A DNA stretch of 61,289 bases from Parvibaculum sp. (GTDB lineage Bacteria; Pseudomonadota; Alphaproteobacteria; Parvibaculales; Parvibaculaceae): positions 1 through 61,289 of the forward strand of contig JAHBYL010000014.1 in assembly GCA_019635955.1 (NCBI GenBank), written 5' to 3'. Under the pieces are notes generated by a model, which was not told the DNA's origin, did not search any database, and saw only the letters and a program-made list of their open reading frames with translations. This document shows positions 56,753 to 61,289 of this stretch, one piece after another. Every line of letters begins with the position of its first letter. Positions within the stretch are counted from its first letter, which is position 1. The position numbers were made by a program, and so were the translations under genes.

Positions 56753-57646
56753 ATGCGCCGCCTTCGCGCGGGCATCGCCCTGATCCTGCTTGCAGGCGCC
56801 GCCTGCGCCGACGACGCCGTGTCCGGCAAGGCGCCACCGGAAAATACGCCGAGCCCGCAAGAAGAGGCGGTCGCCAACCGCTCCATAGAGATCGTGCCGC
56901 TGGAAGCCGCGCGTCCCGGCGATGCCGCGCTCTTCTCCGCCTTCCTTTCCGAGGAGGCCGCGCGAAGCCCCCTTCCCTTGTCGATCCGCGGGGCGCTCGG
57001 CGCGGGCGAGGCGGAGGGCAACACCTATCTCGTCGCCGTCATCGAACTTGCCGACCCGGAAGGCAAAGCCCTTCACCGCCTCGTCCGGGAAGCAACGCTT
57101 GCGCCCGGAGCAGATCGCGAAGAGGAACTGGAGCGCCTCGCCGCCGCGACGCTCGGCGATATCGCCACCTGGTATGCGGGCTGGTCGCCACCCGCCCAGC
57201 CCTCCCTCGCGCTCAACACCCACGCGCCACTGACGGCGGATAGCGCGCTCGTCACCGGCAGCATCGCCACGCCGGCGCAGCCGCGCTTCGGCATTACCTT
57301 CGGCCCCGCTCCGGGCGACGGTGCCCGGGCGCTGACTGCCGCGCTCGACGCGGCGTTGAAAGAGCGCCTGAAGGACGCGCCCTGGCTCACCGCCAAGGAT
57401 TTCAGCATCGAAGGCAGCATCGTCACCGCCTCGCGCGGCGATGGCCGCACCGACGTCTCGATCCACTGGCTGGTGAAGTCGGCGGACGGCCGGAAGCTCG
57501 GCGAAATCCACCAGAAGAATGCACTCTCCCCCGCCGTCATCGCTGGCGAATGGGGCGAGGTCGCCGAAACCGCCGCCCGGGCCGCCGCCGATGGCGTGAT
57601 CGCGGTGCTGGAACCCGCACCCGCGCGGATTGCTGCAAATGGATAG
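56753..57646 (+). CDS. Hypothetical secreted or lipoprotein
   Basis: This 297-aa protein has a signal peptide (MRRLRAGIALILLAGAAC) ending in a lipobox-like GAAC, so it is probably a lipoprotein, though position -3 is Gly, not Leu. The mature part begins with a Pro/Glu-rich stretch and continues with two similar segments of about 100 residues, each with alternating hydrophobic strands and one amphipathic helix. No family is recognised. A GTG at 56702 is an alternative start. It is 134 bases after pgeF. Confidence 0.72.
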   Translation: MRRLRAGIALILLAGAACADDAVSGKAPPENTPSPQEEAVANRSIEIVPLEAARPGDAALFSAFLSEEAARSPLPLSIRGALGAGEAEGNTYLVAVIELADPEGKALHRLVREATLAPGADREEELERLAAATLGDIATWYAGWSPPAQPSLALNTHAPLTADSALVTGSIATPAQPRFGITFGPAPGDGARALTAALDAALKERLKDAPWLTAKDFSIEGSIVTASRGDGRTDVSIHWLVKSADGRKLGEIHQKNALSPAVIAGEWGEVAETAARAAADGVIAVLEPAPARIAANG

Positions 57647-57826
57647 GACGCCGCGCCCGGCGGATGCGAGAGGTTTGCAGCGCGAGTTTGCGTGTTTACA
57701 GGGGTTGGGGCCCTTGTTAAAACGCGCTCGCGCCGTCACCGGATATTCATCGAAGGGCGGCGTCTTCGGATTGGGGCACTCTTTCACGCCATCAGGCGGA
57801 ACTCGGGCAATCGCAGGAATCTCGGA

Positions 57827-58762
57827 ATGAAACTCGTCGCGGGCAATTCCAACAGGGCGCTTGCCGAAGCCATCGCTGCCTATCTGAACCTGCCCCTGAC
57901 GAAATCCGTCGTCCGCCGCTTCGCCGACATGGAAGTCTTCGTGGAAATTCAGGAAAACGTCCGCGGCGAGGACGTCTTCGTGATCCAGTCGACCTCCTAT
58001 CCCGCGAACGACCACCTGATGGAAACGCTGATCATCATGGATGCGTTGCGCCGCGCCTCCGCGCGCCGCATCACGGCGGTGATCCCCTATTTCGGCTATG
58101 CGCGCCAGGACCGCAAACCCGGCGCCCGCACGCCGATCTCCGCCAAGCTCGTCGCCAATCTCGTAACGACTGCCGGCGCCGACCGCGTGCTCACCCTCGA
58201 TCTCCACGCCGGACAGATCCAGGGCTTCTTCGATATTCCGACCGACAATCTCTTCGCCGCGCCCGTTCTGACCCGCGATATCGAGCAGCACTACAAGACC
58301 GACAATGGCGTCATGGTCGTCTCGCCGGACGTGGGCGGCGTGGTGCGTGCCCGCGCCATCGCGAAGCGCATCGGCGCCGACCTCGCCATCGTCGACAAGC
58401 GCCGCGAGCGCGCGGGCGAGTCCGAAGTCATGAACATCATCGGCGATGTCTCGGGCCGCTCCTGCATCCTGGTCGACGACATCGTGGACAGCGCCGGCAC
58501 GCTCTGCAACGCGGCCGATGCCCTTCTGAAGGCGGGCGCCACCGAGGTTTCGGCCTATGTCACGCATGGCGTGCTGTCGGGCGGCGCGGTTGCCCGCGTC
58601 TCCGCCTCGAAGCTCAAGGAACTCGTCATCACGGATTCGATCCAGGCGACCGAGGCCGTCCGCGTCGCCCACAATATCCGCGTCGTCTCCATCGCGCCCC
58701 TGATCGGCGAGGCCATGCGCCGCACGGCCGAGGAACGCTCGGTTTCGAGCCTTTTCGACTGA
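57827..58762 (+). CDS. prs: Ribose-phosphate pyrophosphokinase
   Basis: Prs makes PRPP from ribose 5-phosphate and ATP for nucleotide, histidine and tryptophan synthesis. The 311-aa protein shows [52 protein letters not shown], and the PRPP loop [14 protein letters not shown]. The ATG at 57827 has an AGGA site. It leads a gene order prs-rplY-pth-ychF common in proteobacteria. Confidence 0.97.
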   Translation: MKLVAGNSNRALAEAIAAYLNLPLTKSVVRRFADMEVFVEIQENVRGEDVFVIQSTSYPANDHLMETLIIMDALRRASARRITAVIPYFGYARQDRKPGARTPISAKLVANLVTTAGADRVLTLDLHAGQIQGFFDIPTDNLFAAPVLTRDIEQHYKTDNGVMVVSPDVGGVVRARAIAKRIGADLAIVDKRRERAGESEVMNIIGDVSGRSCILVDDIVDSAGTLCNAADALLKAGATEVSAYVTHGVLSGGAVARVSASKLKELVITDSIQATEAVRVAHNIRVVSIAPLIGEAMRRTAEERSVSSLFD

Positions 58763-58783
58763 TCCCTTAACTCCCCCCACGGG

Positions 58784-58812
58784 TTGAGTTTTCCCCCCTC
58801 AAGGGCTATAAG
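58784..58812 (+). promoter_or_regulatory. Promoter of rplY
   Basis: TTGAGT (58784-58789) and TATAAG (58807-58812) are 17 bases apart, close to the sigma-70 consensus. Transcription should begin near 58819, directly before the first leader hairpin. Confidence 0.65.
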
Positions 58813-58818
58813 GCGCGC

Positions 58819-58890
58819 GATCCCGCACTTCCACACCCCTGGAGGAGACTTGCGGGCTATGCACGCGGGCCTCTAAGGCCCCGTTTTTAT
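58819..58890 (+). promoter_or_regulatory. Candidate attenuator leader of rplY
   Basis: The leader can form CCCGCA (58822-58827) with TGCGGG (58851-58856), followed by a terminator-like hairpin GGGCC (58867-58871) with GGCCC (58877-58881) and then TTTTT (58884-58888). The same CCCGC could instead pair with GCGGG at 58865-58869 and break the terminator. A GGAGGAG lies in the first loop. Control by L25 or by ribosome state is a hypothesis. Confidence 0.5.
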
Positions 58891-58903
58891 TGGAGAATTC
58901 CCT

Positions 58904-59542
58904 ATGGCCGAGTCCCAGACGCTCAAGGCCGAGGCGCGCGAAAAAGGCAGCAAGGGGGCTGTCCGTTCGCTCCGCCGCGAAGGCCGCGTCCCCGCCGTCA
59001 TCTATGGTGACAAGAAGTCCCCCGAGCTCATCACCGTCAGCTACAAGGATGTGACCGCTCTCTACCAGACCGGCACCTTCATGAGCCACACGCTGGATGT
59101 CGAGATCGGTGGCAAGACCGAGCGCGTCATTCCCCGCGACGTGCAGTTCGAGCCGGTGCGCGACTTCATCATCCATGTCGATTTCCTGCGTCTCGGCAAG
59201 AATGCGACCATCGTCGTGAACGTGCCCGTGCACTTCCACAATCACGAAGCCTCGCCCGGCCTCAAGGCTGGCGGCGTGCTCAACATCGTGCGCCACGATA
59301 TCGAACTCAACTGCCCGGCGGATGCGATCCCCGAGCAGATCGACATCGATCTCAAGGGCTACGAGATGGGCGTTTCGATCCACATCTCGGCGGTCACGCT
59401 GCCTGCCAAGGTGACGCCGACCATCACCGATCGCGACTTCACCATCGCGACGATCGCCGCCCCTGCTGCCGTCGTCTCTGCGGACAACGAAGCCAAGGCG
59501 GAAGAAAAAGCTGAAGCCAAGGCAGAAGCGAAAGACGATTGA
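58904..59542 (+). CDS. rplY: 50S ribosomal protein L25 / Ctc, long form
   Basis: L25 binds 5S rRNA in the large subunit. The 212-aa protein is the long CTC type: an N-terminal L25 domain (SLRRE-GRVPAVIYG, near residue 35) and a C-terminal beta domain (LEVEIGGKTERVIPRD-like; here LDVEIGGKTERVI), ending in an Ala/Glu/Lys-rich tail. It has a TGGAG site. The likely attenuator leader stands in front. pth follows 26 bases later. Confidence 0.95.
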   Translation: MAESQTLKAEAREKGSKGAVRSLRREGRVPAVIYGDKKSPELITVSYKDVTALYQTGTFMSHTLDVEIGGKTERVIPRDVQFEPVRDFIIHVDFLRLGKNATIVVNVPVHFHNHEASPGLKAGGVLNIVRHDIELNCPADAIPEQIDIDLKGYEMGVSIHISAVTLPAKVTPTITDRDFTIATIAAPAAVVSADNEAKAEEKAEAKAEAKDD

Positions 59543-59568
59543 TCTTCGCTGCCTGAAGGGAGGCGGCG

Positions 59569-60183
59569 ATGATCTTGCTCGTCGGTCTTGGAAATCCGGG
59601 CGAGAAATACGCACGGAACAGGCACAATGTCGGATTCATGGCGGCGGACGCGATCGTTCGCCGCCATTCCTTTTCGCCGCCCCGCGCGCGCTTTCAGGGC
59701 ATTGTCTGCGAAGGCACACTTGCGGGCGAAAAGGCGATCGTGCTGAAACCCACGACCTATATGAACGAAAGCGGCCGCGCCGTCGGCGAAGCGATGCGCT
59801 TCTACAAGCTGACGCCCGCCGACATCGTCGTCTTCTACGACGAACTCGACCTCGAAGCCGGCAAGGTGCGTATGAAGACCGGCGGCGGCGCAGCGGGGCA
59901 TAATGGCATCCGCTCCATCGCCGCCCATATCGGCCCGGAGTTCCGGCGCGTGCGCATCGGCATCGGCCATCCGGGCGTGAAGGAGCGCGTGCTCGGCCAC
60001 GTGCTCGGCGATTTCTCGAAGGCGGATGCGGCCTGGGTAGAGCCCATGCTGGACGCCATGGCGGATGCGGCGCCCCTTCTTGCAGAAGGCAAGGACGCGA
60101 CATTCGCAAACAAGGTTCATCTCGCGCTCAATCCCGAGCCCGAAAAGAAGAAAACGAAACAGCAAGACAGCGACGGAGAGTAA
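59569..60183 (+). CDS. pth: Peptidyl-tRNA hydrolase
   Basis: Pth frees tRNA from prematurely released peptidyl-tRNA. The 204-aa protein has the conserved [20 protein letters not shown] with the catalytic histidine, [17 protein letters not shown] with the asparagine, and [19 protein letters not shown] with the aspartate. The C-terminal tail is Lys/Glu-rich ([12 protein letters not shown]). The ychF gene follows 6 bases after the stop. Confidence 0.97.
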   Translation: MILLVGLGNPGEKYARNRHNVGFMAADAIVRRHSFSPPRARFQGIVCEGTLAGEKAIVLKPTTYMNESGRAVGEAMRFYKLTPADIVVFYDELDLEAGKVRMKTGGGAAGHNGIRSIAAHIGPEFRRVRIGIGHPGVKERVLGHVLGDFSKADAAWVEPMLDAMADAAPLLAEGKDATFANKVHLALNPEPEKKKTKQQDSDGE

Positions 60184-60189
60184 CGGGCC

Positions 60190-61289
60190 ATGGGTTTCAA
60201 ATGCGGCATTGTCGGACTGCCCAATGTCGGCAAGTCCACGCTGTTCAACGCGCTGACGCAGACCGCAAGCGCGCAGGCCGCGAACTATCCCTTCTGCACC
60301 ATCGAGCCGAATGTCGGCGAAGTGGCGGTGCCCGATCCGCGCCTCGACAAGCTCAGCCAGATTGCGAAGAGCAAGGAAATCATCCCGACGCGCCTCACCT
60401 TCGTCGATATCGCGGGCCTCGTGAAAGGCGCATCGAAGGGTGAAGGCCTCGGCAACCAGTTCCTCGCCAATATCCGCGAGGTGGACGCCATCGCCTATGT
60501 GCTGCGCTGCTTCGTCGATGACGACATCACCCATGTCGAAAATCGCATCGACCCGCTCGCAGATGCCGAAATCGTCGAAACGGAGCTGATGCTTGCCGAT
60601 CTCGAAAGCCTCGAAAAGCGCGTCGCGGCAAACGAGAAAAAGGCGAAGGGCGGCGACAAGGAAGCAAAGCAGCAGGTCGAGCTGATGAATCTCGCGCTCA
60701 CCTATCTGCGCGATGGCCGCCCGGCGCGCATCGCCACTGCGGAAGGCAAGGTCTCGGATGAAGACATGAAGGCCTGGGAAGGCCTGAACCTTCTCACCTC
60801 GAAGCCCGTGCTCTACGTCTGCAACGTGGAAGAGGCTTCCGCCGCCACCGGCAACGACTATTCGAAAGCCGTGGAAGAGCGCGCGAGGGCCGAAGGCGCG
60901 CAGGCGGTCGTGATCTCCGCCCGCATCGAGGAAGAAGTGGCACAGCTCCCGCCCGCCGACCGCGATGAATATCTCGAAACGCTCGGGCTTGCCGAACCCG
61001 GCCTCTCGCGCCTCATCCGCGCGGGCTATGCCCTTCTCGACCTCATCACCTATTTCACGGTCGGCCCGAAGGAAACCCGCGCATGGACCATCACCAAGGG
61101 CACCCGCGCTCCGGCGGCCGCGGGCGTCATCCACACGGATTTCGAAAAAGGCTTCATCCGTGCCGAGACGATTTCCTATGACGACTATGTCTCGCTGAAC
61201 GGCGAACAGGGCGCCAAGGATGCCGGCAAGATGCGCCTCGAAGGCAAGGACTACCTCGTCGCCGACGGCGACGTGATGCACTTCCGCTT
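60190..61289 (+). CDS. ychF: Redox-regulated ATPase YchF (3' partial)
   Basis: YchF/Ola1 is an Obg-like GTPase-fold protein that prefers ATP and binds ribosomes. The visible 366 residues carry the P-loop [15 protein letters not shown], the [20 protein letters not shown] switch, the altered G4 motif NVEE (NxxE in place of NKxD), and the C-terminal TGS domain ([20 protein letters not shown]). No stop is reached; family members end within a few residues of the last codons seen (DVMHFR), so only about two or three codons are missing. Confidence 0.97.
   Translation, partial: MGFKCGIVGLPNVGKSTLFNALTQTASAQAANYPFCTIEPNVGEVAVPDPRLDKLSQIAKSKEIIPTRLTFVDIAGLVKGASKGEGLGNQFLANIREVDAIAYVLRCFVDDDITHVENRIDPLADAEIVETELMLADLESLEKRVAANEKKAKGGDKEAKQQVELMNLALTYLRDGRPARIATAEGKVSDEDMKAWEGLNLLTSKPVLYVCNVEEASAATGNDYSKAVEERARAEGAQAVVISARIEEEVAQLPPADRDEYLETLGLAEPGLSRLIRAGYALLDLITYFTVGPKETRAWTITKGTRAPAAAGVIHTDFEKGFIRAETISYDDYVSLNGEQGAKDAGKMRLEGKDYLVADGDVMHFR

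Overview
The window is a 61.3-kb, GC-rich, gene-dense piece of an alphaproteobacterial chromosome. I read about 66 protein genes and no rRNA, tRNA, CRISPR array or transposase. Several features point to Alphaproteobacteria: lgt-midA-pgeF and prs-rplY-pth-ychF gene orders, an ELM1-family protein, UbiK, Irr-box-like sites and a CYP153 alkane hydroxylase. The CYP153 and the Gram-negative sortase with its dedicated substrate would fit Parvibaculum or a relative, but the genus is an inference.

Layout. 1-7.8 kb: 3' part of carB, greA, a small zinc-ribbon membrane protein, an Lrp regulator, an ELM1-family protein, a 2OG-Fe(II) oxygenase and a 659-aa protein of unknown function. 7.8-10.9 kb: a lower-GC restriction-modification island on the minus strand, with an HTH-fused Dcm-type methylase, a Vsr repair nuclease and an EcoRII-type endonuclease. 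11-16 kb: peroxiredoxin, thioredoxin reductase, a sulfotransferase bracketed by two copies of the 3' end of a HAD phosphatase gene, Dps and an M48 lipoprotein protease. Irr-box-like palindromes stand before both the peroxiredoxin and dps. 16-21.5 kb: an aspartate-type aminotransferase, two FMN split-barrel proteins, a DUF1272 protein and a divergent MocR regulator. 21.7-26 kb: a vWA sortase substrate with an LPQTS tail, its class-GN sortase, and two tandem TetR paralogues.

26-31 kb: a methyltransferase, a PH-like membrane protein, uvrB, an AT-richer orphan gene and a 168-bp MITE-like element with perfect 27-bp terminal inverted repeats. 31-36 kb: a membrane gene; a PAP2 phosphatase fused to a DUF368 domain, the family of undecaprenyl-phosphate translocases; a second stand-alone PAP2; a GFA-like protein and a secreted protein made of 11-residue repeats. 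36-45 kb: a CelD-type acyltransferase, a cupin, a Ca2+/cation exchanger, a pteridine-reductase-like SDR with folB, then uvrC-pgsA-moaD-moaE and a thioesterase. 45-51 kb: ilvE, a MarR/response regulator/histidine kinase set, proC, ybjN and ubiK. 51.7-61.3 kb: a TetR regulator with CYP153, lgt-midA-pgeF, a lipoprotein-like gene, and prs-rplY-pth-ychF, the last cut by the window end.

The most unusual items are the PAP2-DUF368 fusion, which could dephosphorylate and return the undecaprenyl lipid carrier in one polypeptide; the complete self-regulating R-M-Vsr cassette; the sulfotransferase insertion scar; the two Irr-like sites linking peroxide defence and iron storage; and a possible attenuator in front of rplY. 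Every function here is read from sequence motifs and recalled family knowledge; no database search was run.
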